Positions 40,501 to 50,600 of a stretch of 64,000 bases of DNA are shown piece after piece. The notes under the pieces were generated by a model, which searched no databases, was not told the origin of the DNA, and saw only the letters and a list, made by a program, of their open reading frames with translations. The position numbers were made by a program, and so were the translations under genes. The DNA is from Streptomyces griseoluteus (GTDB taxonomy: Bacteria; Actinomycetota; Actinomycetes; Streptomycetales; Streptomycetaceae), in the NCBI GenBank assembly GCA_000717735.1, contig JOBE01000006.1, positions 116,427-180,426 on the forward strand, given 5' to 3'. Within the stretch, counting starts at the first letter, position 1. Each line of letters begins with the position of its first letter.

Positions 40501-40908
40501 AGGTACCTCCGCACCCGGCGGATTCGTACCGACGGAAGCCACGGGAGCAACCGGAGCCGAGGGAGTCGCAGGAGTCAAGGGAGTCGCAGGGGCCACAGGA
40601 GAAACCGGCACCACCGGCGCCGCGGGCGGCACCGCGACCTCGCCCGTCCCCGCCGGCGGAGCCCCCGCGTTCCAGCTCGGCTCGAAGCCGCTGCCCGCCG
40701 GCAGGCCCGGTACGGGGAGCGGAGCTCCGCTCGGCGGCGGGGGAGTGGCACCGCCCGCCCCCGCACCGCCCGACGCGTTCTGCGTGTACCAGGCGGGCGG
40801 GGTGTAGTCGATGGTGAACTCACCCGTCATCTCGGCGGGATCCGCGTCGGACTGATCGTCGGCGGGCGGATTCCAACCCCCGTGGATCTCGTCGCGATCG
40901 CCGTTCAC
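37591..40908 (-). CDS. EspI-like ESX-associated Pro/Ala-rich protein with MinD/ParA-type ATPase domain
   Basis: About 1,105 residues. Residues 1–560 are low-complexity Ala/Pro/Glu then Pro/Gln/Gly/Tyr-rich (GYGYPQ and QPQAQP repeats). A MinD/ParA-like P-loop domain spans about 600–830, with a deviant Walker [18 protein letters not shown] near 610–625, [12 protein letters not shown], and LTDSGTGL. The C-terminal 230 residues are [15 protein letters not shown] repeats. The architecture parallels mycobacterial EspI (Rv3876) of ESX-1. GTG at 40908 has CCAGGAGG five to six bases upstream; the frame is open further but without support. Neighbours are ESX genes on the same strand, so a cytoplasmic regulatory or substrate-handling role is likely. 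Confidence 0.88.
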   Translation of the reverse strand: MNGDRDEIHGGWNPPADDQSDADPAEMTGEFTIDYTPPAWYTQNASGGAGAGGATPPPPSGAPLPVPGLPAGSGFEPSWNAGAPPAGTGEVAVPPAAPVVPVSPVAPATPLTPATPSAPVAPVASVGTNPPGAEVPPVAGAGASVLAPAAAPEASTSGASSGGGDIESGATMRFSPAALQQEIAERAAQAEATAAAATPDATTGTTDTTDTGQAPVSGPERQDGDATPVANADGSDAIGSGVNGPGPGPDGASAADSADAATDGSVSAQAEPAADAADANEPGAEGAGAEAVADAEGESGAVTDAVVPAEAPVEVPGESAAPEIHPAAAAPAAPAPYPHPEAPQGFGPGAAPGPLPAAGPQAGPGAGLPPLPPSFQPAAPAPAQQWPAQQAQGAQPAPQAAPLPPAAAWPSPGTPAAPGPVPPQAQPYPQAQAQPQAQPPGSYGYPQAPQAPAPGPQGGYGYPQSGTPPQQGGYDYPQQPGVPGGVPPQAQVPGGGYGYPHPAAVPPQASAPQPPQDPHQPVDPRTGAAWPSPVTHDQRERSVPGAPLGYNAAVELSSDRLLRNNKQKPKSSRTPGGAARFKLGGKKEEAERQRKLELIRTPVLSCYRIAVISLKGGVGKTTTTTALGATLATERQDKILAIDANPDAGTLGRRVRRETGATIRDLVQAIPYLNSYMDIRRFTSQAPSGLEILANDVDPAVSTTFNDEDYRRAIDVLGKQYPIILTDSGTGLLYSAMRGVLDLADQLIIISTPSVDGASSASTTLDWLSAHGYADLVQRSITVISGVRETGKMIKVEDIVQHFQTRCRGVVVVPFDEHLSAGAEVDLDMMRPKTREAYFHLSAMVAEDFVRAQQAQGLWTGDGQGALPPHMAPPMPGGQQMPGQPVPGGQPMPGQPMPGQPMPGGQPMPGQPVHGQPMPGQPAPGQFAPGQFAPAQPVPGQPYGAQPAPGQPYPPQQPYGQPPAPGQQYGAQPAPGQPYGAQPVQGQPMPGRPMPGGQPMPGQPMPGQPGPVGQPMPGQPAPGQPYGAQPAPGQPYGTSPGQPGMPQGWQQPQPGQPLPPQADPQDHGSGFGQGPGQGHDQGQSQVPPPEWHAEQPPQAPPAPQQ

Positions 40909-41137
40909 TTTGCCTCCTGGTGTGGTCGAGCACCCTTGTGCCGTGGTGGGGCGGGGCCCTTCCACCCTAATCGGCGCGGGCAACCCCCGGGCAGGCCCGA
41001 AGGCCCCTCCGCGCCCCTCCCCGTGAACCGGTCCGGGGCCCAAGTGACCTGACCGCGCCACAGAGTGAAAACCCCCACCGTTCAAAACATTGCAAAAGTG
41101 GACGTACTTGAACGACTTCGCGCCGCTCCGTCGCCGC

Positions 41138-41959
41138 TCAGTCCATCCGGCGCGCGCCGCCCAACAATCCGGTCTCGGCGTCCGTCGCCTGCGTCATCAC
41201 GAACTGCCGGTCGCCCGGCGTGCACCAGAGGGTCACCCCGTCCGCGAGCGTGGACAGCGCCTCGTACTCGTGGCGCGGCAGGCTCATGATGCGGCCGATC
41301 TGCGCGGCCTCGTCGGGCGACACCCGCTGTACGCCGACGAGCGAGGACTTCTCCAGGAGCCGGGGCGCCACCGGGCTCAGATAGGGCAGCAGCGTCAGCA
41401 CCGACTGCCAGGGCGCCGACACGACCCGGCCGCGCGGCGGCCGCATGCCGCAGTCGCGCACCACGACCACCGGACTGCCCGCGGACGCGCCCTGCGGCGG
41501 CACCCGCCCCACGTCGTGCAGCGAGATGCACGGCTGTCCGCCGCCCGCGGCCTGCGCGAGCGCCGTCCACGCCTGCGCGCGGCCCGTCTCGACCGCCACC
41601 CGGGCGCCCGTGGCGGCGGCCCGCAGCGCCAGCACCTGCGCGGTCCACAGACCGCCGATGAGGGTGATGTCGTACGGGACGGGCCGGTTGATGCCCAGCA
41701 CGGCGGGGCGGCTCTCGGCGTCGACGCCGATCACCATGCCGTCGTCGCCGACCGGCAGGGCCAGCGCGTCGAGCTGGTCGACGGGGACGGAGTGCCGGTC
41801 GCGGCGCGGGCCGACGAGCCCGAAACCGAACCGGGGCCGCGCGCCCCGCCCCGTACCCCGGGCATCCGCGCCCCGGGAACCACCCCGGGGCTCCGTACCG
41901 CGCGAGGCCGACCGGCCGGAACGGGCCGGCGTACCGAAGGACGAAGAGGAAGCGGACAT
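41138..41959 (-). CDS. ESX-locus protein of unknown function
   Basis: A 273-residue protein with a basic, Gly/Arg-rich N-terminal tail (1–45) and an alpha/beta domain containing [39 protein letters not shown] and later [26 protein letters not shown] see no transmembrane helix, signal peptide or enzyme motif. Its start overlaps the eccE stop by one base (TGATG), so it is translated with EccE and probably serves the secretion machine. The mixed alpha/beta pattern suggests a Rossmann-like or EccE-related domain, not proven. Confidence 0.8.
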   Translation of the reverse strand: MSASSSSFGTPARSGRSASRGTEPRGGSRGADARGTGRGARPRFGFGLVGPRRDRHSVPVDQLDALALPVGDDGMVIGVDAESRPAVLGINRPVPYDITLIGGLWTAQVLALRAAATGARVAVETGRAQAWTALAQAAGGGQPCISLHDVGRVPPQGASAGSPVVVVRDCGMRPPRGRVVSAPWQSVLTLLPYLSPVAPRLLEKSSLVGVQRVSPDEAAQIGRIMSLPRHEYEALSTLADGVTLWCTPGDRQFVMTQATDAETGLLGGARRMD

Positions 41960-43260
41960 CAGCGCGCACCCCCCAGCGGAAGCGTCGCGAGGATTCCGGG
42001 CACCTGCTCCCGGTCGAGTCGCACCAGGCCCGTCCTCACCCCGCGCGCCGCACGCTCCAGTTCGTGCCGCGCGGCCACCAGTTCCTCGTCGCTCCGTCCG
42101 GTGATCCGTACGTGTCCGGCCACCGTCACCTCCTGCCGGTCCCCACCGCTCAGCGTCAGGCTGAACGTCGTCGCTAGCGCGGGCAGCGAGGTCAGCAGGG
42201 CCACCAGCTGAGGCATCGAGGCCCCCGAGCCGCCCTGGCCGCCCAGCTGGGGCCAGCGCCCCACCCAGTACGTCGTGTGCCGCCGGTCGTCGACCCGCCA
42301 GGTCCTGGCGGTCTCCTGCGTCCGCCGCCCCTGCGCCTGCCCCCGGCCCGCCTGCGCTATCGCCATCGGGCTCGCACAGGTGGAGGTGGCGATCGCCGAG
42401 GTCAGCTCCTGCTCCGTCAGGACGCTCGCCCGGAAACCGGCGCCCGCCAGCCGGCTCGCCAGCTGGTCGGCCGCCCGGACCACGCACTTCTGCGCCCCCG
42501 CCAGGCCGCCGCCGCGCGCGGCGACCGCCTCGGGGCACAGCTCGGGGTCGAGCTTGAGCGCGATCCAGGTGATCCGTACCGCGGGCGAACCCGTCTGCGC
42601 CTGCAGCGGCCCGTAGTTGCGCGCGGCCATCGACTGCGCGGGCAGGTGCGGCGCGGGCGCCGGCTGGGTGTGCTGCACGATCTGCGCCGACTCCAGCCGG
42701 ATGCCGTCCACGCTCAGCACGTCCCGGACGATCCCGACGGGCAGCGGCCGTGCCGCCCGGTCGGGACGCAGCGCCGTGCCGTCCGACTCGACCCGCAGGA
42801 CGGCGGTCAGGAAGGTGCCGTCGCCGACCATGCCGACCGGCCGCCGGTCGCGGTCGCTGTAGACGTAGGTCCGCAGCGCCGGGTCGCACTCCACGACCGG
42901 GGCGAACCCCGGCTCCGTGCCCTCCGGCACCGTGAACGACGACGCCCGGCGGCCGCGGGCCCGCAGCGCGAGGAAGGTGCCGAGCCACTCGGGCAGCGAG
43001 CGCCGGTGGCGGCGTACGACCGCGAGGAGCAGGAGCACGACGGCGACCACGCCCGCGGGCACCAGCAGCATCGGATCGACGACCCAGGCGACCGCGAGCA
43101 GGGCCGCCGCCACCTCGATCAGTACGAGCTGTTGCAATCGGAACGAACCGAAGTGTCCCGGACGTGCCTGAAGCCTCGGTGAGACCGAGGAGACGGGTCC
43201 CGTGGACGGGGGTTCGGAGGCGGTGGCCGCGGCGGGCCGCGTCCGCGTCGCGGAAGCCAT
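41959..43260 (-). CDS. eccE: Type VII (ESX) secretion membrane protein EccE
   Basis: A 433-residue protein with two adjacent N-terminal transmembrane helices (LVLIEVAAALLAVAWVV and LLVPAGVVAVVLLLLAVV, about 48–83), then RRSLPEWLGTFLALRAR and a large soluble region, the layout of EccE. In ESX systems EccE is a peripheral component of the EccBCDE membrane complex. ATG at 43260; the gene is divergent from eccB with 188 bases between. It is followed, with a one-base overlap, by the unknown ESX-locus gene. Confidence 0.88.
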   Translation of the reverse strand: MASATRTRPAAATASEPPSTGPVSSVSPRLQARPGHFGSFRLQQLVLIEVAAALLAVAWVVDPMLLVPAGVVAVVLLLLAVVRRHRRSLPEWLGTFLALRARGRRASSFTVPEGTEPGFAPVVECDPALRTYVYSDRDRRPVGMVGDGTFLTAVLRVESDGTALRPDRAARPLPVGIVRDVLSVDGIRLESAQIVQHTQPAPAPHLPAQSMAARNYGPLQAQTGSPAVRITWIALKLDPELCPEAVAARGGGLAGAQKCVVRAADQLASRLAGAGFRASVLTEQELTSAIATSTCASPMAIAQAGRGQAQGRRTQETARTWRVDDRRHTTYWVGRWPQLGGQGGSGASMPQLVALLTSLPALATTFSLTLSGGDRQEVTVAGHVRITGRSDEELVAARHELERAARGVRTGLVRLDREQVPGILATLPLGGAR

Positions 43261-43448
43261 GATGGAGAATCCCCCTCAATTCGTCCCGATCACCCTGGCC
43301 TGCCAGGGCTTTGGCGGCCGGATCACCCTACCCGCCCCACGAACACCACGGGACAGCAGGCATAGTAGGGGGCCGGTCCGACGGCCGGGGCCCGGGTGCC
43401 ACTCCCCGGCTCCCGCGCGAAGATCGCGCCTGACGAGAATGGGGACTC
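43261..43448. promoter_or_regulatory. Divergent intergenic region eccE / eccB
   Basis: This 188-base region must contain promoters for both ESX arms. A CATAGT hexamer at 43361–43366 could be a –10 box for eccB, and the complement of ACCCTA at 43325–43330 (TAGGGT) a –10 for eccE. Neither has a good –35 partner, so these are weak calls. Confidence 0.35.
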
Positions 43449-44999
43449 ATGGCATCGCGGCGGGACGAGCTCAACGCGTACACCTTTGCGAAGAAGCGCA
43501 CGGTGGCGGCATTCCTCCAACCCTCGCCCTCCGGCACGGAGGAGGGGGCACCGAGGCCGCTGCGCGCGATCGTCCCCGGACTGATCGTCGCCGCGCTCGT
43601 CGTCGCCGGCTTCGGCGCCTGGGGCATGTTCAGCCCCCAGGCCCCCAAGGGCTGGGACACCCCCGGCACCCGGGTCATCGTCGGCAAGCAGTCGACGACC
43701 CGGTACGTGGTCCTGGAGACCGGCAAGGGCAAGGACAAGAAGACCCTGCTCCACCCCGTCCTCAACCTCGCCTCCGCGCGGCTCCTCCTCAACCCCGACC
43801 AGTTCCAGGTCGTGCAGGTCGCCGACAAGGAGCTCGACAAGGGCAAGCCGCCGCGCGGCCCGATCCTCGGCATCCCGTACGCCCCCGACCGGCTGCCCAC
43901 GGCCGACGAAGCCGGCAAGTCCAAGCGCTGGGCGGTCTGCGAGCAGCCCGGGGGCGGTGCGGGCGCCGGCGTCCAGAAGGCGACCTTCCTCTTCGCCGAG
44001 CGGGACCTCAAGCGCACCGAGGGAGCCGGCCGGCTCAAGGACGGCGAGGTCCTCTACGTCAAGGGACAGAAGGGCGCCGCCCAGTTCCTCGTGGACCACA
44101 CGGGCACCAAGTACCCGCTGAAGGCCGACTCCATCGGGCTGCTCACCGCCCTCGTCGGCCCCGGCAAGGAGCCGCAGGCCGTCACCGACGACTGGCTCGC
44201 CACCCTGAAGACCGGTGACGAGGTGGACTTCCCGCGCATCGACGGAGAGGTCGGCGCCCCCACCGAGGTCCCCGGCAGCACCCTGAACGGGACCGAGAGC
44301 CGGATCGGCATGGTCCTCCTCGCCCAGACCGGCTCCGGACCCCAGCACTACGTCGTCCTCGCCGGGAAGGTCCAGCCGGTCACCCCGTTCACCGCCTGGC
44401 TGCTCATCAGCTCCCGGCAGACCAACGTCCTCGACATGGACGGCCGGCCGACCACCGTCGACGCCTCCTCCTTCGTCCCGGACTCCACCGTCTTCCACGC
44501 CGCCGCGCGCTGGCCGCGGCTGAAGTCCAAGACGGTCAACGCCGCCACCGGCGCGGGCGCCCGCGACACCGTCTGCAGCGTCCTCACCGGCGTCGACGAG
44601 AAGGGCGGGACGACCCTCACCACCTGGGCCGGCACCGAGTACCCCGCCGACATCACCGCCGGCGGCACCAGCACGTACGTCACCCCGGGCACCGGCCTGC
44701 TCTACACCCAGACCCAGGGCAGCGGCCAGCAGACGCCCGACGGCTCGCTGTTCCTCGTCACCGACACCGGCCTGCGCTACGCCGTCCAGGCCAACGGCGA
44801 CAGCGACTCCGCCCGCTCCGAGATCGGCGCGGGCGACAAGGAGCAGCCCACCGACGAACGCCCGGAACCCAGCGACGCCCAGAAGCGTCTCGGCTACGAG
44901 AAGGTCATGCCGGCCCGCGTCCCGATCGAATGGTCGGAGTTCCTGTCGAAGGGTCCCCGGCTCGACACCAACAGCGCGCGTCAGCCGCAGGGTTCCTAG
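43449..44999 (+). CDS. eccB: Type VII (ESX) secretion protein EccB
   Basis: A 516-residue protein with the typical cytosolic start (MASRRDELNAYTFAKKRTVAAFLQP), one transmembrane helix (about residues 38–61, AIVPGLIVAALVVAGFGAWGMF) and a large extracytoplasmic domain of repeated PGS-like modules (LHPVLNLASARLLL; YAVQANGDSDSARSEIG). EccB forms the outer-facing part of the ESX membrane complex. A cysteine pair in the external domain (near WAVCEQPG and DTVCSVLTG) is conserved in the family as a disulfide. The mycosin gene follows within about 12 bases. Confidence 0.95.
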   Translation: MASRRDELNAYTFAKKRTVAAFLQPSPSGTEEGAPRPLRAIVPGLIVAALVVAGFGAWGMFSPQAPKGWDTPGTRVIVGKQSTTRYVVLETGKGKDKKTLLHPVLNLASARLLLNPDQFQVVQVADKELDKGKPPRGPILGIPYAPDRLPTADEAGKSKRWAVCEQPGGGAGAGVQKATFLFAERDLKRTEGAGRLKDGEVLYVKGQKGAAQFLVDHTGTKYPLKADSIGLLTALVGPGKEPQAVTDDWLATLKTGDEVDFPRIDGEVGAPTEVPGSTLNGTESRIGMVLLAQTGSGPQHYVVLAGKVQPVTPFTAWLLISSRQTNVLDMDGRPTTVDASSFVPDSTVFHAAARWPRLKSKTVNAATGAGARDTVCSVLTGVDEKGGTTLTTWAGTEYPADITAGGTSTYVTPGTGLLYTQTQGSGQQTPDGSLFLVTDTGLRYAVQANGDSDSARSEIGAGDKEQPTDERPEPSDAQKRLGYEKVMPARVPIEWSEFLSKGPRLDTNSARQPQGS

Positions 45000-45011
45000 G
45001 GGGTGGCACCG

Positions 45012-46295
45012 GTGACGACGACGTACCGCACGGCCGCGTACCGCCCTGTGGCCCACCGCACGGCAGCCCTGCTCGCCGCGGGCACCCTCAGCGCCCTCCT
45101 CGCGGCGCCCGCGGCGGCCGCCGCGCCCCGCCAGGACGGACCGGCCCTCGACGGCAGCGGCGAGTGCACCTTCCCGATGAAGAAGCAGATCGAGGGCACC
45201 CCCTGGCCGCTCCAGCGGGTCCTCCTGGACGAGCTGTGGCAGGACACCAAGGGCAAGGGCGTCCGGGTCGCCGTCATCGACACGGGAGTCGACGACGTCA
45301 ACCAGCAGCTGCGGACCGCCGTCGACGCCAAGGCCGGCAAGGACTACCTGAAGCCCGACAAGGAGAACCCGGGCTTCGGCGACGAGAAGCGCGGCAAGAC
45401 CGACGGCACCGTCGACGACGTCGGCCACGGCACCAAGGTCGCCGGCATCATCGCCGCCCGCCCCCGCCCGGGCACCGGCTTCGTCGGCATCGCCCCCGAG
45501 GCGACGATCATCCCGATCCGGCAGAACGACGAGAAGAACAGCGGCAAGTCCGACACGATGGCGCTCGCGATCGACCACGCCGTGGCCAAGCGCGCGGACG
45601 TCATCAACATCTCGCAGGACACCACCCAGGCCCTCAAGGCCGATTCGCCCATGGGCCTCGCGATCGCCCGCGCGATCAAGGCGGGCGTCGTCGTCGTCGC
45701 CTCCGCCGGCAACGACGGCATGGACGGCAAGCTCAAGAACACGTACCCGGCGGCCTTCCCCGGCGTCCTCGCCGTCGCCTCCTCCGACCGCAACAACGAG
45801 CGCGCCGCGTTCTCCCAGTCCGGCACCTTCGTGGGCGTCGCGGCGCCCGGCGTCGACATCGTCTCCACCGTCCCCGGCGGCGGCCAGTGCGTCGACAACG
45901 GCACCAGCTTCTCCGCCCCCTACGTCGCCGGTGTCGCGGCCCTGCTCCGCGCCAAGTACCCGGAGTGGACGGTCGCGCAGATCGTCACCCGGATCCAGCA
46001 GACCGCGGTCCGCTCCGTCAACGGACGCGACAACCACGTCGGCTGGGGAGTGGTCGACCCGGTGCGGGCGCTCGCCGACGCCCCCGGCACGCCGCCCTCC
46101 TCGCCCACGCCCGATCCGGGGCCGCCCAAGCCGCCGGCCCCCGAGCCGGCCCGTCTGGCGCTGTCGGAGACGCCTCAGGAGCGCTCGGAACGGCTCGCCA
46201 CCTACGCGTTGGGGATCGGTGTCGTCCTGGTGGCCGTGGTCGCCGGAACCGCCACCGTGATCCGCGACACCCACCGCCGGAGGGGGGCCCGTTGA
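45012..46295 (+). CDS. mycP: Type VII secretion-associated mycosin (subtilisin-like serine protease)
   Basis: A 427-residue S8 protease. The signal peptide ends near AAPAAAAAP, the catalytic Asp90 is in VAVIDTGVDD, His139 in VGHGTKVAGIIAA, the oxyanion Asn in VASAGNDGM and Ser299 in NGTSFSAPYVAGVAALL. A C-terminal transmembrane anchor (YALGIGVVLVAVVAGTATVI) and a basic tail place the protease outside the membrane next to EccB. Mycosins stabilise the ESX complex and may process substrates. GTG at 45012 is preferred because AGGGGGTGG (44998–45006) lies upstream; GTG 45003 would overlap that site. Confidence 0.95.
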   Translation: MTTTYRTAAYRPVAHRTAALLAAGTLSALLAAPAAAAAPRQDGPALDGSGECTFPMKKQIEGTPWPLQRVLLDELWQDTKGKGVRVAVIDTGVDDVNQQLRTAVDAKAGKDYLKPDKENPGFGDEKRGKTDGTVDDVGHGTKVAGIIAARPRPGTGFVGIAPEATIIPIRQNDEKNSGKSDTMALAIDHAVAKRADVINISQDTTQALKADSPMGLAIARAIKAGVVVVASAGNDGMDGKLKNTYPAAFPGVLAVASSDRNNERAAFSQSGTFVGVAAPGVDIVSTVPGGGQCVDNGTSFSAPYVAGVAALLRAKYPEWTVAQIVTRIQQTAVRSVNGRDNHVGWGVVDPVRALADAPGTPPSSPTPDPGPPKPPAPEPARLALSETPQERSERLATYALGIGVVLVAVVAGTATVIRDTHRRRGAR

Positions 46296-46333
46296 CGCGC
46301 GTACCGGTCAAGTATCCGGACCCTCCTTTGCAG

Positions 46334-46362
46334 TTGGAACTGCCGCCGTCAATGGATAAAGT
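46334..46362 (+). promoter_or_regulatory. Candidate sigma-70-type promoter for esxBA
   Basis: TTGGAA (46334–46339) and TAAAGT (46357–46362) are separated by 17 bases, a good match to the vegetative promoter consensus. They lie between the mycosin stop and the first WXG100 gene, with about 115 bases of leader. This would let the secreted substrates be transcribed independently of eccB–mycP. Confidence 0.6.
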
Positions 46363-46485
46363 GACCGCTGGGCGCACGGCAGTGCGATCCCAGCACGGGG
46401 GCGGCATCAGAAGATTCCCGTCCGCATCACGACCGGACGGCCCGACGGTCCAGCCGTCGACGCCGCCGAAGGAAGAAGGGGCAAG

Positions 46486-46818
46486 ATGTCGAAAGACCTG
46501 AACGTAACCAGTGCCGAACAAGTCAAGCTCGCCGGCCGGATCCAGGACTTCTCCGACGAGCTCCAGTCCCGCATCACCTCCCTCAACGGCGTGGTGGACC
46601 GCGTCCAGGCGGGCTGGCAGGGCGCTGCGAGCAAGGAGTACGACCGGGTCCAGAACGACCTGAACATGCGTCTGCGCAGCATGCGCGCCGAGCTCACCAA
46701 GCTCGAGGAGATCATGCGCATGAGCGCCGACGGGTTCACGCAGGAGGAGGAGGACCGCCTCCGGTCCTTCCGCACCATGGACAGCTCCGGCGGCCAGAGC
46801 GCCATCCTCGGCATCTGA
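46486..46818 (+). CDS. esxB: WXG100 family ESX substrate (EsxB-like)
   Basis: A 110-residue helical hairpin protein. WQG is the central turn (VQAGWQGAASKEYDRVQ), flanked by amphipathic helices, and the C-terminal helix carries ADGFTQEEEDR, a variant of the YxxxD/E secretion signal. The extra Ser/Gly-rich tail (MDSSGGQSAILGI) is unusual for EsxA-type partners. It probably forms a heterodimer with the protein encoded 53 bases downstream and is exported by the EccC-driven machine. GGAAGAAGGGG precedes ATG 46486. Which member is called A or B is by analogy to the S. coelicolor pair. Confidence 0.93.
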   Translation: MSKDLNVTSAEQVKLAGRIQDFSDELQSRITSLNGVVDRVQAGWQGAASKEYDRVQNDLNMRLRSMRAELTKLEEIMRMSADGFTQEEEDRLRSFRTMDSSGGQSAILGI

Positions 46819-46870
46819 GCCGTCCGACCCGACCAGTCCTCCGCGCCACTCAACTTCAGGAGTCATCATC

Positions 46871-47161
46871 ATGACCACTGCGGTCAATTACGACACCGTG
46901 ACGCAGGCGGCGGCCGACACCCGCCTCACCTCCAGCACGCTCACCCAGAAGCTCGACGACCTCATGGCCGAGGTGAACCGCGTCGCCTCCAACTGGGAGG
47001 GTGAGGCAAAGGTCGCCTACCGCGAGAGCCAGGACCGCCTGACCCGCGACATGGCCGGCATGAACCAGGACCTGGCGCGCATCGCCCAGCTCCTCGACGA
47101 GTCGGTCATGGGCTACCAGGACACCGACAAGGGCAACGCCGCCCGGTTCCGCATGATGTGA
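46871..47161 (+). CDS. esxA: WXG100 family ESX substrate (EsxA-like)
   Basis: A 96-residue two-helix protein with the WEG turn (VASNWEGEAKVAYRESQ) and the C-terminal secretion motif Y-Q-D-T-D (in GYQDTDKG). It is the partner of the upstream WXG100 protein and the likely carrier of the YxxxD export signal recognised by EccC. AGGAG precedes the ATG at 46871. A strong terminator follows 18 bases after the stop, so the pair ends its own transcript. Confidence 0.95.
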   Translation: MTTAVNYDTVTQAAADTRLTSSTLTQKLDDLMAEVNRVASNWEGEAKVAYRESQDRLTRDMAGMNQDLARIAQLLDESVMGYQDTDKGNAARFRMM

Positions 47162-47178
47162 GACCGTGCAGCACGCGC

Positions 47179-47212
47179 GAGGGGGTGGCCCGTTCCGACG
47201 GGCCACCCCCTC
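47179..47212 (+). terminator. Terminator after esxA
   Basis: Perfect 14-bp arms GAGGGGGTGGCCCG (47179–47192) and CGGGCCACCCCCTC (47199–47212) with a TTCCGA loop. It lies between esxA and the convergent DUF397 gene and can act in both directions. Confidence 0.85.
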
Positions 47213-47229
47213 ACGCGTACCCGCTGGTG

Positions 47230-47523
47230 TCAGCGGAGGTCGAACTCGCCGTCACGGGCCCCCAGCACGAACGCGTCCCACTCGGCCTTCGTGTAGCGAA
47301 GCACCGTCTCCTTGTCGAGGGACGAACGCATCGCCACGGCCCCGTCGGGGAGCTTCGCGATCTCCACGCGCTCCTCGTCCGGGCTGGTCCCCGGGGCGCC
47401 CTCCCACTCGACGCCGGAGATGTCCAGCGCGTACAGCTCGTCCTTCTGGCGCTGCTTCTCGGCGGCCAGAGCGCTGTCCGCCGCACTGTCGGCGCTGCTC
47501 GTGCTGGTGCCTGCGTCAGTCAT
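47230..47523 (-). CDS. DUF397 domain protein
   Basis: A 97-residue acidic protein. The second half matches DUF397: SGVEWEGAP, RVEIAKLPDGAVAMRSSLDKE, and the LRYTKAEWDAFVLGARDGEFDL ending. The Ser/Thr-rich N-terminal 35 residues are outside the domain. In Streptomyces, DUF397 proteins usually accompany an XRE-type regulator; none is adjacent here, and the gene lies instead between esxA and eccC. It may be an orphan or may act with the ESX locus. ATG at 47523. Confidence 0.88.
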   Translation of the reverse strand: MTDAGTSTSSADSAADSALAAEKQRQKDELYALDISGVEWEGAPGTSPDEERVEIAKLPDGAVAMRSSLDKETVLRYTKAEWDAFVLGARDGEFDLR

Positions 47524-47550
47524 CGGCGCGTTCCCTTCGCGGTGGTACGT

Positions 47551-47581
47551 CGGTCCCTCCCAGACTAGTTGGGAGGGACCG
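47551..47581. terminator. Terminator after eccC
   Basis: Perfect 12-bp arms CGGTCCCTCCCA (47551–47562) and TGGGAGGGACCG (47570–47581) with a GACTAGT loop. It sits 48 bases beyond the eccC stop on the reverse strand and before the DUF397 start. Confidence 0.8.
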
Positions 47582-47628
47582 TTCCGTTCAGCCGGAAACG
47601 AGTGCCGGCCCTGCGGCCCGCCCGACGG

Positions 47629-50600
47629 TCAGTGCTGCTCCGGAAGCCAGCCCAGCTGCACCAGCGGCGTGCCCCGCTTCCGCGACACGAACGTGCCCCG
47701 GCCCGGCGGCATCGGACGGGCCCGGACGCTGCCCAGGATGTCGCCCTCCTGCGGATCGCCGGAGAGGATCATGCCCTGCGCGCCCAGCTCCCGCATGCGC
47801 TGCATGAACGGCTCGTACATCGCCCGCGAGGCACCGGCCTGGCTGCGCGCCACGATGAACCGGATGCCGACGTCCCGCGCGAACGGCAGGTTCTCCACCA
47901 GGACGGCGAGCGGATTCCCCGAGTTGGTCGCCACCAGCTCGAAGTCGTCGACCAGGACGAAGAGTTGCGGCCCCGTCCACCAGCTGCGGTCCCGCAGCTG
48001 CTGCGGTGTGATGTCGGGCTTCGGCGCCCGCTTCGTCATCACCGTGTTGATCGCTTCCATGTGCATCTGCATGGCCGAGGCCATCGGCGCGTACTCCAGG
48101 AGGTGCGAGGGCGCCACCGCCTCCAGCATCGTCCGCCGGTAGTCGCCCACCACGATCCGCGCCTGCTCCGGCGTGTACCGCTCGCACAGCTGCTTCGCGA
48201 TGAGCCGCAGCAGCGCCGTCTTGCCGGACTCGCTCTCGCCGAAGACCAGGAAGAACGGATCCGACTCGAAGTCGACGAACACCGGCTCCAGGTTCGTCTC
48301 GTCGATACCGATCGCGATGCCGTGCTGCGGGTACTCGAAGCCCTTCGGCAGCCGCTCCGCCGGCAGCTTGCGCGGCAGCAGCCGCACCGCGGGGGCCGGC
48401 GCCCCGGTCCAGCTCGCCCGTACCGCCTGGACGAACGCCGCCGTGCCCTCCGCCAGGTCGGCGGCCGAGCTCGACCCGTCGATCCGCGGCAGCGCCCCCA
48501 TGAAGTGCAGCTTCTCCGGCACCTGGCCGCGCCCCGGCACCCCGGGCGGCACGTTCGCCGCGACCTTCCGGTCGAACTCGGAGTCCATGACGTCACCGAG
48601 CCGCAGTTCGAGACGGCCCAGCATCTGGTCCTTGAGCGCCGCCCGCACCTCCATGTAGCGCGAGGCGGTGATCACCACGTGGATGCCGTAGCCCAGACCG
48701 CGCGCCGCGAGGTCGGCGACGATCGGCTCCAGCATGTCGTAGTCGTTGCGGAAGCCGCCCCAGCCGTCGACGACCAGGAAGACGTCACCCCAGGCCTCGC
48801 CCGGCAGCTCGCCCGCGGCCCGCTTGCGCCGGTAGGTCGTCATCGAGTCGATGGAGTGCGTACGGAAGAACTCCTCCCGCCGGTTCAGCACGCCCAGCAC
48901 CTCGGCGACCGTCCGCCGCACCCGCTCGGGATCGAGCCGCGACGCGACCCCGCCGACATGCGGCAGGTCGGCGAGCGACACCATGCCGCCGCCACCGAAG
49001 TCCAGGCAGTAGAACTGCACCTCGGCAGGGGTGTGGGTGAGCGCGAACGACGAGATCAGCGACCGCATGATCGTCGACTTCCCGGACTGCGGACCGCCCA
49101 CCACCATCATGTGACCGGCAGCGCCGGAGAAGTCCCGGTACAGCACCTCGCGCCGCTGCTCGAACGGCTTGTCGATGAGACCGAGCGGCACCGTGAGCCC
49201 GCCCTGACGCGTGTACTCCGTCGCCGTCAGCCCCCGGTCCGCCGTCTGCGCGAGACCCGGCAGGAGCTGGTCGAGCGAGGGCGCCTGGTCCAGCGGCGGC
49301 AGCCACACCTGGTGCGCCGGCACCCCCTGGCCCTCCAGGCGCCGCACGATCACGTCGAGGACGGTGTCCGCGAGCGCGTCGTCCTCCTCGGCCCGCAGCG
49401 CCGTCAGGTACGCCGGGTCCGGCGCCGCGTACACCACGGGCACCGGCGCCGCCGTGAACAGTGCGGGACGCCGCTCCACCGGCATCTGACCGATCTCCAG
49501 ACGGGGCCCGCCCGTCCGGTACGTCCCCGAGACGTACGCCGCCTTGAAGCGGGTCATCTCGTCCGTGCCGAACTTCAGGTACCCCGAACCCGGCACCGAC
49601 GGCAGGTGGTACGCGTCCGGCACACCGATCGCCGTCCGCGACTCCGCCGCCGAGAAGGTCCGCAGACCGATCCGGTACGAGAGGTACGTGTCCAGACCGC
49701 GCAGCTTGCCCTCCTCCAGGCGCTGCGAGGCGAGCAGCAGGTGCACACCCAGCGAGCGGCCGATGCGGCCGATCTGGATGAACATGTCGATGAAGTCCGG
49801 CTTGGCGGTGAGGAGCTCGGAGAACTCGTCGATCACCAGGACCAGCGAGGCCAGCGGCTCCAGCGGAGCACCCGCCGCCCGCGCCTTCTCGTAGTCGTGG
49901 ATGTTCGCGTAGTTGCCCGCCGACCGCAGCAGCTCCTGGCGCCGCTGGAGCTCGCCGCGGATCGCGTCGCCCATGCGGTCGACCAGGGTCAGGTCGTCCG
50001 ACAGGTTGGTGATGACCGCCGCCACGTGCGGCATCTGCGACATGCCCGCGAAGGTCGCGCCGCCCTTGAAGTCCGCGAGGACGAAGTTCAGCGTCTCCGA
50101 GGAGTGCGTCACCGCGAGCCCGAGGACCAGCGTCCGCAGCAGCTCCGACTTGCCGGAACCCGTCGCGCCCACGCACAGACCGTGTGGGCCCATGCCCTCC
50201 TGGGCGGCCTCCTTCAGGTCCAGCATGACCGGCTGGCCGTCCTCGCCGACACCGATCGGCACCCGGAGCCGCTCGGCCACCGACCGGGGCCGCCAGGTCC
50301 GCGCCACGTCCACCGAGGCCGCGTCGCCCAGGCTCAGCAGATCCGTGAAGTCCAGGTTGGCGAGCAGCGGCTCGTCGTCGTCCCCGCCGCCCATCCGCAG
50401 CGGCGCCAGCTGCCGGGCCAGCGCCTCGGCCGCCGGCAGCGAGATGCCGTCCGGCAGCCCCTCGTAGGCGAAGCCGCCGCCCGACTCCAGGCGCAGCCTG
50501 CCCGGCCGTACGACCACGGAGAGTCCACCGCGCGGCTCGTCGAGGTCACCCGGGACGACCTCCACGATCGTCACGCCCTGAAGGCCCTCGGGCGCCGCCA

